Part shown: positions 50,253-58,988 of the stretch, in pieces | Layout: every line of letters starts with the position of its first letter | How positions within the stretch are numbered: position 1 is the first letter of the stretch | Assembly: GCF_024399315.1 (NCBI RefSeq) | Contig: NZ_CP075170.1 | Coordinates: 1,364,001-1,428,000, forward strand | From: Chryseobacterium sp. MA9 | Lineage (GTDB): Bacteria > Bacteroidota > Bacteroidia > Flavobacteriales > Weeksellaceae | Direction of reading: 5' to 3' | Length of the DNA stretch: 64,000 nucleotides | The notes under the pieces: model-generated | Seen by the model: the letters and a program-made list of their open reading frames with translations, nothing else | Told to the model about the DNA's origin: nothing | Databases searched by the model: none | Translations under genes and position numbers: made by a program

Positions 50253-52493
50253 ATGAAATTTAAGATTCTTTTAGCATTAATTTTTGTAAACCTCATGCAG
50301 GCACAAAAATTTTACTTTCCAAAGACAGCCGTTACAGACTCTCTTATATTGGAAAAACAGATGCCGGGACTTGCCCAGCAAGTGATCCCCCAACTTCAAT
50401 CCGAAAAGTATAAACCGGAAAACAGGATCGACCTTCTGGACAATCTTTTCCGTTTACAGATGGTAGCGCAGGATTATAAAACCTCGATTACTACTCTATC
50501 TGAAAACCGTAACCTGTTTGCCGATCATAATATGGGAGGATATAGATTTATGGGGTTTGAATTGTACAGCATGGCTAAACTGGCGCAGAAGGAAGGCAAC
50601 ATTACCTTTTCCGCTGCGCTTCAAAAATCATTTAACCAAAAATATGAAAGCCTTCCGGAAAAACTGATTCCCAGACTGGGTCTTGCAGTTGACGGCAATG
50701 TGAAAGAATTCAGAAAACAAATGAAAGAGATACTGGACAAACAAAAGAACAATGACAGTATTGATTACAAAACCGCTCTAGCGCTATGCAAAAGTTATCT
50801 GAACTATAAAACTTATTCCGGCATCAAACCTCAAGTGATGCAGCTGCTGGCTTCAAAAGATAAAGAAAGATTCATTGTTGAAACCAGGGATCTTAAGATA
50901 AAAAACGGAAATACATTAACGATTACCATTGTCAGAAAAAAGGAAAACACGTCTCCACTTCCTGTTATTCTTACCAATAATATTTATGCAGGTCCATTTG
51001 ATGAATTCTTCGGAAAGAGAGCTGCTACTTATAATTATGTAGGAGTTGTAGTCAATACCCGCGGCAAAAGAAACAGTAATAATGTAAATAACCCTTTTGA
51101 GCATGAATCAGAAGACATCTACGAAGTCATAGACTGGGTAAGCAAACAGCCATGGTGCAATGGAAAAGTTGGAATGATTGGTGGAAGCTATTTAGGCTTT
51201 AGTCAATGGGCGGCAGTAAAAAAACTGCATCCGGCATTAAAGACGATTGTACCACAGGTTGCAGTAGGAATCGGGATAGATTATCCTGCTCAGAATAATA
51301 TATTCATGAGCTATATGCTTCAGTGGATACAGTATGTCACCAACAATAAACTTACGGATGAAGTAGACTTTGGTAATTTTGCAAAATGGAATTTAATCAA
51401 TACAGAATGGTATAAAAGCGGAAAATCATTCAGATCTTTGGACACCATAAGCGGTAAACCCAGCAAAATCTTCCAACGCTGGCTGGATCATCCGGGATAT
51501 GACCAATACTGGCAGAAAATGGTACCTTACAAAGAGGATTTTTCTAAAATCAATATTCCAATTCTGACGACAACCGGATATTATGATGACGATCAGATAG
51601 GTGCACTTTATTATTTCAAGCAACATCATCAGTACAATAAAAATGCAGACCATTATTTGGTAATAGGTCCCTATAATCATGGAGGAGCACAGAGTTTCGG
51701 TTTTACTTATGTGAACGGAAACCCTATTGATCCGGTGGCCAGAATAAGCATTGATGACCTTGCTTTTTCATGGTTTGATTATATTCTTAAAGGAGGTAAA
51801 AAACCGGAAATTTTAAAAGATAGAATCAATTTTCAGGTAATGAATACCAATACATGGAAACACGTTCCTGATCTTGATAAAATGCATACTTCTACCCTGA
51901 AATTTTACCTTCAGGACAAGAAAAACACTTCTTCGGTATTTAATAAGCCTGAGACTAAAAACTTCACAACTCAAGTTGTTGATTTTAAAAACAGAGATCA
52001 GAAAGACATTTACTACAAAGTCAGCAAAAAAGACAGCATAAAAATGACTACTTCAATTGCTTTTGAAAGTGAAGTATTGGATAAGGATATGATCATCAGT
52101 GGAAATCTTTCAGGATTCTTCAATGTCTCCATCAACAAAAAGGACTTTGATACGGATACTTATCTGTACCAGATTCAGCCGGATGGAAAGTCTTCCTTAC
52201 TGTCCACTCATATTGTGAGAGCCAGCTATGCAAAGAACAATGAAAAAAGACAGCTTCTTGAACCAAATAAAATGGAGCAAATTCCAATTAACAATTCCTA
52301 TTTTATGAGTAAAAAGATAGAAAAAGGAAGCAAACTGCTCTTATTAGTTGGGGTTAATAAAAGTCCCAACTGGCAGATCAATTATGGATCGGGTAAAGAT
52401 GTAAGTGATGAAACGATAAAAGATTCCGGAGAACCTCTGGAAGTAAAATGGTACAATGACAGCTATGTGGAAATCCCTGTTTATAAAGAGTAA
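50253..52493 (+). CDS. Exported CocE/NonD-type S15 hydrolase
   Basis: The protein has 746 residues: signal peptide (to ~MQAQ, 17), an N-terminal helical domain (~20-205), an alpha/beta hydrolase domain with nucleophile Ser in MIGGSYLGFSQW (~312), Asp in YYDDDQIGALYYF (~449) and His in PYNHGGAQSFG (~475), then the X-Pro dipeptidyl-peptidase C-terminal jelly roll (~540-746). The family includes esterases, acylases and X-Pro dipeptidyl peptidases, so the substrate cannot be fixed. It is periplasmic and monocistronic. Confidence 0.9.
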   Translation: MKFKILLALIFVNLMQAQKFYFPKTAVTDSLILEKQMPGLAQQVIPQLQSEKYKPENRIDLLDNLFRLQMVAQDYKTSITTLSENRNLFADHNMGGYRFMGFELYSMAKLAQKEGNITFSAALQKSFNQKYESLPEKLIPRLGLAVDGNVKEFRKQMKEILDKQKNNDSIDYKTALALCKSYLNYKTYSGIKPQVMQLLASKDKERFIVETRDLKIKNGNTLTITIVRKKENTSPLPVILTNNIYAGPFDEFFGKRAATYNYVGVVVNTRGKRNSNNVNNPFEHESEDIYEVIDWVSKQPWCNGKVGMIGGSYLGFSQWAAVKKLHPALKTIVPQVAVGIGIDYPAQNNIFMSYMLQWIQYVTNNKLTDEVDFGNFAKWNLINTEWYKSGKSFRSLDTISGKPSKIFQRWLDHPGYDQYWQKMVPYKEDFSKINIPILTTTGYYDDDQIGALYYFKQHHQYNKNADHYLVIGPYNHGGAQSFGFTYVNGNPIDPVARISIDDLAFSWFDYILKGGKKPEILKDRINFQVMNTNTWKHVPDLDKMHTSTLKFYLQDKKNTSSVFNKPETKNFTTQVVDFKNRDQKDIYYKVSKKDSIKMTTSIAFESEVLDKDMIISGNLSGFFNVSINKKDFDTDTYLYQIQPDGKSSLLSTHIVRASYAKNNEKRQLLEPNKMEQIPINNSYFMSKKIEKGSKLLLLVGVNKSPNWQINYGSGKDVSDETIKDSGEPLEVKWYNDSYVEIPVYKE

Positions 52494-52560
52494 GGCCTTT
52501 TGTCTGAGTATTTTTACCCAAATGTTTTTAACAACTGTTAACATCAAAATAAAAAATCAT

Positions 52561-52568
52561 TACATTTG
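52561..52568 (+). promoter_or_regulatory. -7 promoter box of the amino-acid permease gene
   Basis: TACATTTG lies 29 bases upstream of the ATG at 52598. The -33 region (around 52538) reads GTTAAC and is a poor match. Confidence 0.55.
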
Positions 52569-52597
52569 CTTTTTTTCAAATCAAATATAGTTATTGA

Positions 52598-54280
52598 ATG
52601 AGTCAACTTTTTAGAAGAAAAATCTATTCAGATACAGATACTTCAACGGGACTTTTAAGAGTCTTAGGTGTGTGGGACATCGTATTTTTTGGTATTGCGG
52701 CGATTATCGGAGCTGGGAGTTTCAGCAGTTTAGGAGAAGCCGTTTTCAGAGGTGGTCCCGGTGTAATCCTTCTATATTTGATTTGTGGGTTTGCCTGTGG
52801 GTTTACTGCTTTATGCTATGCTGAATTTGCCAGCAGAATTCCTACTGCAGGTTCTGCCTATACCTATGCCTATGCCAGCTTTGGAGAACTGATTGCATGG
52901 ATTATCGGCTGGGCACTGATTATGGAATATTCTTTTGGAAATATTTACGTAGCTTTTTCCTGGTCAGATTATTTCACGAGTTTCTTGGGACGCCTCGGAA
53001 TGCATATTCCTGACTACCTTACCTGCAGCTATACAGAAGCAAGAAAAGCAGTTCAATATGGTTCAGAAAACAAAGAACTGCTAAACGCTTGGAAAACAGC
53101 ACCATTAATTGGAAGTTTAAAATTTATTGTAGACATTCCGGCATTGGTTATTAACGGTTTAATTACATGGCTTTGTTATGTAGGAGTAAAGGAAAGCAAA
53201 AACTTTAACAACTCTCTGGTTATCTTAAAACTGGGAGTGATTGTACTAGTAATCCTTGTTGGAGTATCCTATGTCAGTATTGATAACTGGACTCCGGTAA
53301 GCCCTACAACAGGAACTCCTTCTTTTATGCCTAATGGTTTTGCAGGAGTAATGAGTGCAGTATCCGGAGTATTCTTTGCCTATATTGGATTTGATGCCTT
53401 AAGTGTACTATCTGAAGAAACTAAAGATCCACAGAAAACCTTACCAAAAGGAATGATCATCTCTCTTGTATTATGTACGGTAATCTATATTGCTTTAACA
53501 TTGGTATTAACAGGAATGGTAGATTATAAAAAATTCGATGGTGTAGGAGATCCTCTTTCATTCATATTCGAAAAAACAAATGCCAATGTAGCTTGGATGG
53601 AGCTTGTCGTTTCCTTCGTTGCGATCGTAGCCATTACTACAGTATTATTGGTTTTCCAGATGGGACAGCCGAGAATCTGGTACGCAATGAGCCGTGATGG
53701 ATTGATGCCTGCAAGATTTCAGAAGGTGCATCCTAAATATAAAACACCATCCTATGCAACTGTGGTTACCGGAATTGTAGTAGGTATTCCTATCCTGTTT
53801 ACGGATAAAACATTTATCCTTGATTTTACGAGTATCGGGACTATTTTCGCGTTCGTATTGGTATGTGCAGGGGTACTTATGCTTCCTGCCAAAGAGAAAA
53901 TCAAAGGTAGATTTCACCTTCCATATGTGAATGGCAAAATTATTTTCCCCGTTGTTTTCATTGGCAGTTTACTAGTTTTCTACAAGTGGCAGCCGGAGTT
54001 TTTTGACAATCTGATGAACTGGTCAGACCCTAACGAAGGAGAGTTCAGAGCCTCTATTTTCTTCTTTATTATCATCAATCTGATCTTATGTGTAGTAGCT
54101 TTTATCAAGAACTTATCACTGATTCCACTAGTTGGGTTAAGCTCATGTCTGTATCTTCTTACCGGAATGAGCCATGAAAACTGGTTCTGGTTCGGAATGT
54201 GGTTCCTGATCGGTATGGTTATTTATTTCTGCTATGGATACAAGAACAGTAAACTGGGAAAAGAATTAAAGAACAGCTAA
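52598..54280 (+). CDS. APC-family amino acid permease
   Basis: The protein has 560 residues and is an inner-membrane transporter with about 13-14 TM helices. The family signature is at the start: IVFFGIAAIIGAGSFSSLGE, with the unwound TM1 Gly-rich loop, followed by GPGVILLYLICGFACGFTAL and CYAEFASRIPTAGSAYTYAY. The length and the extra C-terminal helices resemble the cationic amino-acid transporter (CAT/YfnA) subgroup. The substrate is not certain. It is monocistronic with its own promoter box and terminator. Confidence 0.93.
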   Translation: MSQLFRRKIYSDTDTSTGLLRVLGVWDIVFFGIAAIIGAGSFSSLGEAVFRGGPGVILLYLICGFACGFTALCYAEFASRIPTAGSAYTYAYASFGELIAWIIGWALIMEYSFGNIYVAFSWSDYFTSFLGRLGMHIPDYLTCSYTEARKAVQYGSENKELLNAWKTAPLIGSLKFIVDIPALVINGLITWLCYVGVKESKNFNNSLVILKLGVIVLVILVGVSYVSIDNWTPVSPTTGTPSFMPNGFAGVMSAVSGVFFAYIGFDALSVLSEETKDPQKTLPKGMIISLVLCTVIYIALTLVLTGMVDYKKFDGVGDPLSFIFEKTNANVAWMELVVSFVAIVAITTVLLVFQMGQPRIWYAMSRDGLMPARFQKVHPKYKTPSYATVVTGIVVGIPILFTDKTFILDFTSIGTIFAFVLVCAGVLMLPAKEKIKGRFHLPYVNGKIIFPVVFIGSLLVFYKWQPEFFDNLMNWSDPNEGEFRASIFFFIIINLILCVVAFIKNLSLIPLVGLSSCLYLLTGMSHENWFWFGMWFLIGMVIYFCYGYKNSKLGKELKNS

Positions 54281-54302
54281 GTAAGCAATAAATAAAATTG
54301 CG

Positions 54303-54369
54303 AAAAGGCAAAATGGCAAATAGGTTAAACCTGATGGAAAGACTGATTTGCGATTTTGCCTTTTTGTTT
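54303..54369 (+). terminator. Long intrinsic terminator
   Basis: AAAAGGCAAAAT (54303-54314) pairs with ATTTTGCCTTTT (54353-54364), extended inward by GCAAAT (54316-54321) with ATTTGC (54346-54351), followed by TGTTTTT. It ends the permease gene. Confidence 0.88.
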
Positions 54370-54439
54370 TTCTAAACATCTGATAAAAATCGGCAGAATT
54401 ATTGCTTTAACTTCTATACAATCAACAAACTAGACTGCC

Positions 54440-54784
54440 ATGACTGAAAGAATCAAAACATACAGAGAGTTTTATCAGTTTTATCTTACAGAACACAGTA
54501 AAACCGGAACCCGAATTTTTCATTTTATCGGAACGTTTCTCGTATTCTTCGTGATAGGATATGTTATCAGCTCCGGAAAAGAAAGATTTCTTTGGTACAT
54601 CCCGATTGTAGGCTATGGATTTGCCTGGTTCAGTCATGCCGTGATTGAGAGAAATAAACCGGCAACTTTTAAGTATCCTTTATGGTCTCTTATCTCAGAT
54701 TTCAGATTGTTTTTTGAATTATTAATCGGTAAACAAAAATTCTTTGGGGCTGGCAATCAGCCTCAGAAGCAGGAACAGCAGTAA
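54440..54784 (+). CDS. Mpo1-like (DUF962) membrane protein
   Basis: The protein has 114 residues. Family marks: FYQFYLTEHSKTGTRIFHFI then GTFLVFFVIGYV (~14-45), a second membrane pair, and HAVIERNKPATFKYPLWSLI (~74-93). Yeast Mpo1 is an Fe(II)-dependent dioxygenase that alpha-oxidises 2-hydroxy fatty acids; conserved His residues (around H19, H28, H74) are compatible with that. In a sphingolipid-making Bacteroidota member such an activity would make sense, but it is inference. Confidence 0.88.
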   Translation: MTERIKTYREFYQFYLTEHSKTGTRIFHFIGTFLVFFVIGYVISSGKERFLWYIPIVGYGFAWFSHAVIERNKPATFKYPLWSLISDFRLFFELLIGKQKFFGAGNQPQKQEQQ

Positions 54785-54839
54785 AATATTTTTATAATCA
54801 TCTGCTTAATTTGTTTTATTCTGTGAGAGACATTGAAGT

Positions 54840-54977
54840 TTAGATTCCTTGCTTTGCTCGGAATGACACAGGTACTGCTCAAATTTTATCAGAGATAAAA
54901 ACCCTTAGCATATTAGCGCTTTTTCAACCGCTGCTTTTGAATTCTATTGAGGTTGCTTTACCTTCGGTTCGCAATGA
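54840..54977. repeat. Interspersed repeat-like sequence
   Basis: Two related units, TTCCTTGCTTTGCTCGGAA followed by TGACA (54846-54869) and TTGCTTTACCTTCGGTTCGC followed by AATGAC (54953-54978), are separated by unrelated AT-rich sequence. Each is an imperfect inverted repeat around a CTTCGGTT- or TTTGCTCGG-type centre. Such sequences do not code and recur between genes in many bacteria; copies elsewhere in this genome are expected but not seen in the window. Confidence 0.5.
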
Positions 54978-55442
54978 CTATAAATCAGTAGGATTTTGTT
55001 TGTCCTGATGAAACTTCTTTCCTATCAAATATCCCAATGAGGGCAAAATAAATGACAATACCACAGGAACTATTAGTGCCAAACCAGAACCATCAAGAAT
55101 AACCGTTAACGGAAAAAGGTATCCGTTATAAACAAGAAGTGCCAGTGAAAAAAGGAAACTGTCACTGTTACTTGTAGAAAGAATATTGAAGTTGCTTCCA
55201 AACTGATCAAATAAACCGGAGCAAATAAATAAAAACACATTCACAAAAAACATCCACAGAACAGTTCTGTATATCATTCCTTTTTTTGCATTCAGATATC
55301 CTGAAAAGATAAGAAAGAGGGATAGGATTCCGGAAACCGTATAATCCAGACCGGACAATGCAACCTCACTTCCGGTTTTTCCAAAGAAATACATGGCATA
55401 CAATACCAAATTTACAAGATAAATTATCGTTACGTAATTCAT
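54978..55442 (-). CDS. Integral membrane protein of unknown function
   Basis: The protein has 154 residues with four predicted TM helices (VTIIYLVNLVLYAMYFFG, VSGILSLFLIFSGYL, TVLWMFFVNVFLFICSGLF, LALIVPVVLSFILPSLGYLI) and short loops. I do not recognise a family. It is probably in the inner membrane. It lies 25 bases downstream of the secreted protein at 55468, in the same direction. Confidence 0.65.
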   Translation of the reverse strand: MNYVTIIYLVNLVLYAMYFFGKTGSEVALSGLDYTVSGILSLFLIFSGYLNAKKGMIYRTVLWMFFVNVFLFICSGLFDQFGSNFNILSTSNSDSFLFSLALLVYNGYLFPLTVILDGSGLALIVPVVLSFILPSLGYLIGKKFHQDKQNPTDL

Positions 55443-55467
55443 ACATCAAAAAGTTTTGTGTTTACGA

Positions 55468-55926
55468 TCAGTATTGTTTTTCAAGTATATCGTAGTGAAT
55501 GGTGTTTACTATTTTCTCAGCAAGAGCATCTCCATCTACTTTTTTCTGTTTAGGGATATAACTTGAAAAGGTTATTGTATTATCTTTGTTCATTGTTACT
55601 TCCACTTCTTCAAGGATATTTTTATCATCTACATAAAACTGAATTCTGTTTTCTACAATTCTCCAAAAAGAAAGTCTTGGTTCAGATGGACTGCAGTCCC
55701 CTGTATTTCCTTCTACATAATTATAAATAGCAAAACCATCTTCTCTGATGGCATAATTTCTCATCAGGCGGCAGTTATCGAATTCTTTTACTACTTTCTT
55801 CTTATCTTCATAAAATCCGGCTTCTTTCAGTTTCCAGAATCCTGTAACATTTTCTTTGGTTAATTTTTGAGCATTCATCAGAGATGAAACTGCTATAAAA
55901 GAAGCAAGACAAAATATCTTACACAT
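55468..55926 (-). CDS. Secreted lipocalin-like protein
   Basis: The protein has 152 residues from ATG 55924-55926, which opens a signal peptide (MCKIFCLASFIAVSSLMNAQ); 14 additional upstream codons are open but polar. The mature part begins KLTKENVTGFWKLKEAGFYE, the G-x-W opening of small lipocalin-like domains, and has an antiparallel strand pattern (GFAIYNYVEGN, LSFWRIVENRIQFYVDD, NTITFSSYIPKQK). Its ligand is unknown. It is probably cotranscribed with the membrane protein downstream. Confidence 0.72.
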   Translation of the reverse strand: MCKIFCLASFIAVSSLMNAQKLTKENVTGFWKLKEAGFYEDKKKVVKEFDNCRLMRNYAIREDGFAIYNYVEGNTGDCSPSEPRLSFWRIVENRIQFYVDDKNILEEVEVTMNKDNTITFSSYIPKQKKVDGDALAEKIVNTIHYDILEKQY

Positions 55927-55977
55927 AAATAAATCTATATTTTTTTGATAATTTTTAAACGGATACACTGTAATAAA

Positions 55978-56012
55978 AGTTTCAGCGGGCGGCTCCGCCG
56001 CCCGCTGAAACT
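55978..56012 (-). terminator. GC-rich 16-bp perfect hairpin, probable terminator
   Basis: AGTTTCAGCGGGCGGC (55978-55993) pairs perfectly with GCCGCCCGCTGAAACT (55997-56012) over a 3-base loop. Read on the minus strand it is followed by TTTATTAC and lies ~40 bases past the stop of the transglutaminase gene. Its GC content is striking in this AT-rich DNA. Beside it (56008-56045) are repeated CTTTAAAC-like units. Confidence 0.75.
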
Positions 56013-56049
56013 TTAAACCTTAAACTTTAAATTTTGAACTTTAAAGATA

Positions 56050-58071
56050 CTATTTGAATTTTTTCTTAAAACTGAACTTAAGCCTATTCATCAGACCTGG
56101 TTCTATAATATCAATTCCCAGTCCGAAATTGCTGTCGGCAATGGTATGATGATCTGTCCTGAACTGTTCAAATTCACTTTGTGGAATTTCAATATTAATG
56201 AGAGGATTGTATTCAATAAATACACTTGCCCCATTCTTATTTATTTTTTTACGGCTTTTATAATCAAAATATGGATTGGCAATGGTGCTTTCCTGAACAG
56301 TATATTTTTCTTCAGTATCAATTTTATGATCCGTATGCAGGTTGATCTCATATTTCTCACTGTCAAAGTTATGCCAGAACGGTAAATCTTTATGCATAAA
56401 ATCCCGTGCACTTGCCTTTATTACATTTCGGTCAAAGTACATCAGAAAACGGTTTTTCTGTGGATCTACAAAATAAGGACTCTCTACGACAGCAGAATAT
56501 TGAATCTTGACTTCATTCAGTCTTTTATCATCGCTTACCACATCAATAGCTGCATCTTTGAATACATTTCGTACATCCGTACCATTTCTGTCACCGGAAT
56601 AATTAAGTGCATAGAAAAGGAAACTGTTCCAGCTGTCTATGATTTCTCTTTTGTTGGTACTTTTAAAATACCTTCTCATGGCATTGGCTCTGCTTCCTTT
56701 GTAAGTAGTGGACAGAGTAAGCTTTCCGACAGTCCCCTGTACATTGAAATCTACTTTTTCGTCAATGCAGAAATAAGGGAATTTATAAGGCTTTCTTACC
56801 TGCAGTTCCTGATCTTTTTTCACTTCCAGATAATGCATAAAGTACATGAATCCTCTGTTCTCGATCAGACCAAATTCATCACGGATCGTGGCATCAATGA
56901 AATATTCCTGACCTTTGTAATTCACTTTTACCACAACATGATTGAAACTTAACAATGACGGAAGGTAATATTTGATATAATAATCTGTATTGAAATTCAC
57001 CAGTACAACGGAAGCATCCACACCTATATAATCAAGAATCACTTTTAACAAAACTGATTTCGCTTTACAATCTCCCTGCTTATTTTCATAGGTTACAGAC
57101 GGTGCCTGTGGCTTATGCCCATTCATTTCATCAGCATTGAAGATATAGTAGATATGATTCTGAACATATTCTATGGCAAACTGAAGCTTTTCATCCTGAT
57201 CAGCAATAGCATCCAGCTTTTCTATCAGGTTCGGAGCAAAATCCTGTAAGGAAGAGGTATTGAAAATCTCATCATAAATAGGCACTATATAGTTGGAAAG
57301 ATCTTTCCAGCTGCTTTCAGTAGCAAAATCCACATAAGGGAAAATCTCTCGTCCGGAATCTACAGGATTGATATAATTCTGTTCTTCAATTACAAACCGC
57401 TCCCCTTTTTTCAAATGATTTACCTGTGGCTCAAGAACGTTACCCTGTTCATCTCTGAAAAAAGTTTTTTTGTAGGCAATTGTCTGCTCGCGCTCATTGA
57501 TGAACGTAAATTTAAAACTGCCATAAGCCCAATAATTATCCGGACTTACCCATACATATTTTGAGAATTCCTTTCTTAGGAAATCCCGGTCTGTAAATTC
57601 TTTAATTCTTGAATCTTCTAAAATCAGTACATCATACAGTCTGAGGTCTTTAATAGTAATGTTGATTTTTTTATTACTGCTTAAAACACCTCCGCTGCTC
57701 TGGTTTTCACTGTCAAGAACTTTAATATTCGTATCCGGAATTTTGTCTATCAGCACCCCGTCTCTCAAAACACTGATCCTGTGAATCTGATAGACTTCAT
57801 TTTCCTCCACAATAACATCAGACACGGAAGCTCTCTCCAGATTTCCCGGCTCGTTCAGCGTATAAGCCATACAGACATATTCGCTGTTTTCCGTATTGCT
57901 GGTATAATATTTTTTGTCTAAAAAGTAGCAGTAGTCACGGCCTTCATCAATTTGTCTTTTGGCAAATTCGGAGTCTTTGATTCGGCTTATTATTTCCTCA
58001 TCCCCGATATTTCCTGCCCACATTTCAGGTTTTTGAATCCTGTAATTTTCAACTTGCATTTGATTATCCAT
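56050..58071 (-). CDS. DUF3857 / transglutaminase-like protein
   Basis: The protein has 673 residues. The N-terminal half is DUF3857-like (AYTLNEPGNLERASVSDVIV, EVYQIHRISVLRDG, FTFINEREQTIAYKKTFFRD). A transglutaminase-like fold follows at ~280-400, with Cys in ENKQGDCKAKSVLLKVI (~358), His in FNHVVVKVNY and Asp in YFIDATIRDEF. The C-terminus is a beta domain (~440-673). The triad is complete, so a peptidase or transamidase activity is possible. Oddly, no signal peptide is visible at the only good start (ATG 58069-58071), whereas most relatives are exported. Confidence 0.85.
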   Translation of the reverse strand: MDNQMQVENYRIQKPEMWAGNIGDEEIISRIKDSEFAKRQIDEGRDYCYFLDKKYYTSNTENSEYVCMAYTLNEPGNLERASVSDVIVEENEVYQIHRISVLRDGVLIDKIPDTNIKVLDSENQSSGGVLSSNKKINITIKDLRLYDVLILEDSRIKEFTDRDFLRKEFSKYVWVSPDNYWAYGSFKFTFINEREQTIAYKKTFFRDEQGNVLEPQVNHLKKGERFVIEEQNYINPVDSGREIFPYVDFATESSWKDLSNYIVPIYDEIFNTSSLQDFAPNLIEKLDAIADQDEKLQFAIEYVQNHIYYIFNADEMNGHKPQAPSVTYENKQGDCKAKSVLLKVILDYIGVDASVVLVNFNTDYYIKYYLPSLLSFNHVVVKVNYKGQEYFIDATIRDEFGLIENRGFMYFMHYLEVKKDQELQVRKPYKFPYFCIDEKVDFNVQGTVGKLTLSTTYKGSRANAMRRYFKSTNKREIIDSWNSFLFYALNYSGDRNGTDVRNVFKDAAIDVVSDDKRLNEVKIQYSAVVESPYFVDPQKNRFLMYFDRNVIKASARDFMHKDLPFWHNFDSEKYEINLHTDHKIDTEEKYTVQESTIANPYFDYKSRKKINKNGASVFIEYNPLINIEIPQSEFEQFRTDHHTIADSNFGLGIDIIEPGLMNRLKFSFKKKFK

Positions 58072-58218
58072 ATTTATTATAAGAATTATGTTTTGGTTAG
58101 TGTCTTAAGAAATTCAAATTAAATGATTAAAAAAATAAAAAGCAATAGCAGAAGTACTACAAATTCTGGAAAGCCAAGTTCGGCATGGTAATTGTGAGGT
58201 ATGGGGAAAATCAAGTTT

Positions 58219-58833
58219 ATGAAAAGTATAGCAACAATTCTAAAAGGGGCAGCTCCCGCATTAGCATTATTCGCAATGACGCAATGTACAACCACAGCCA
58301 ATGCATCCGCAGGTGATGAAGCTACCTTCATCGTAGGACCACAAACAGCAGACTGTACAGGTGTAGCTCCTATGAAATGTCTGCAGGTAAAAGAAAACGC
58401 TTCCGGAGACTGGACTAATTTCTACAGCAATATTGAAGGATTTACTTATGAACCGGGATATGAATATGTTTTAAAAGTAAAAACTGAAAAAATTACCAAT
58501 CCACCAGCTGATGGATCATCTATAAAATACACTTTGGTAAAGCAGGTTTCTAAAACGAAGAAAACTGAAATGACGGCTAATGAAAAAACAATTATCGTAG
58601 GGCCACAAACTGTAGACTGTTCTGCAGGAGCAGGGCGTATGAAGTGTATGCAGGTAAAAGAGAATGCTTCTGAGAGCTGGACGAATTTCTACAGCAATAT
58701 TGAAGGTTTCACCTATGAGCCGGGTTACGAATATGTTTTAAAAGTAAAAACTGAAAAAATTGCGAACCCGCCGGCAGATGCTTCTTCAATCAAATACACA
58801 CTGATAGAACAAATTTCTAAAACGAAGAAATAA
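58219..58833 (+). CDS. Lipoprotein with two tandem DUF4377 domains
   Basis: The protein has 204 residues from ATG 58219; six additional upstream codons are open from 58201. The signal and lipobox-like segment is ALFAMTQCTTTANA (Cys ~23). Two DUF4377 domains follow, ~36-110 and ~125-204, sharing IVGPQT-DC, MKC-QVKENAS, and the identical stretch WTNFYSNIEGFTYEPGYE then YVLKVKTEKI. Each has two conserved Cys. The near identity, also in DNA, shows a recent internal duplication. DUF4377 often accompanies META/HslJ heat-shock domains, but its function is unknown. A strong terminator follows. Confidence 0.88.
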   Translation: MKSIATILKGAAPALALFAMTQCTTTANASAGDEATFIVGPQTADCTGVAPMKCLQVKENASGDWTNFYSNIEGFTYEPGYEYVLKVKTEKITNPPADGSSIKYTLVKQVSKTKKTEMTANEKTIIVGPQTVDCSAGAGRMKCMQVKENASESWTNFYSNIEGFTYEPGYEYVLKVKTEKIANPPADASSIKYTLIEQISKTKK

Positions 58834-58834
58834 T

Positions 58835-58872
58835 AAAAAAAGCTCCTGAAATTTTCAGGAGCTTTTTTTATT
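58835..58872. terminator. Bidirectional intrinsic terminator
   Basis: GCTCCTGAAA (58842-58851) and TTTCAGGAGC (58853-58862) form a stem flanked by A- and T-runs, so it works on both strands, for the DUF4377 gene and the converging SPFH gene. Confidence 0.9.
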
Positions 58873-58988
58873 ATTTACGATGGAAGTGGGAAGAATGAAG
58901 CCCGAAGTTACTTTGGTCAACTGGGAAAAGTCAACAAATGATTCATCTTTGTACTTTTATTTCTCTCTTCCTTGTACCTTCTCTTTAT

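Noticed and set aside
56392..56952. 186-codon open frame on the plus strand inside the transglutaminase gene
   Set aside because: It is a shadow of the opposite gene; that gene has intact Cys-His-Asp motifs and full family length.
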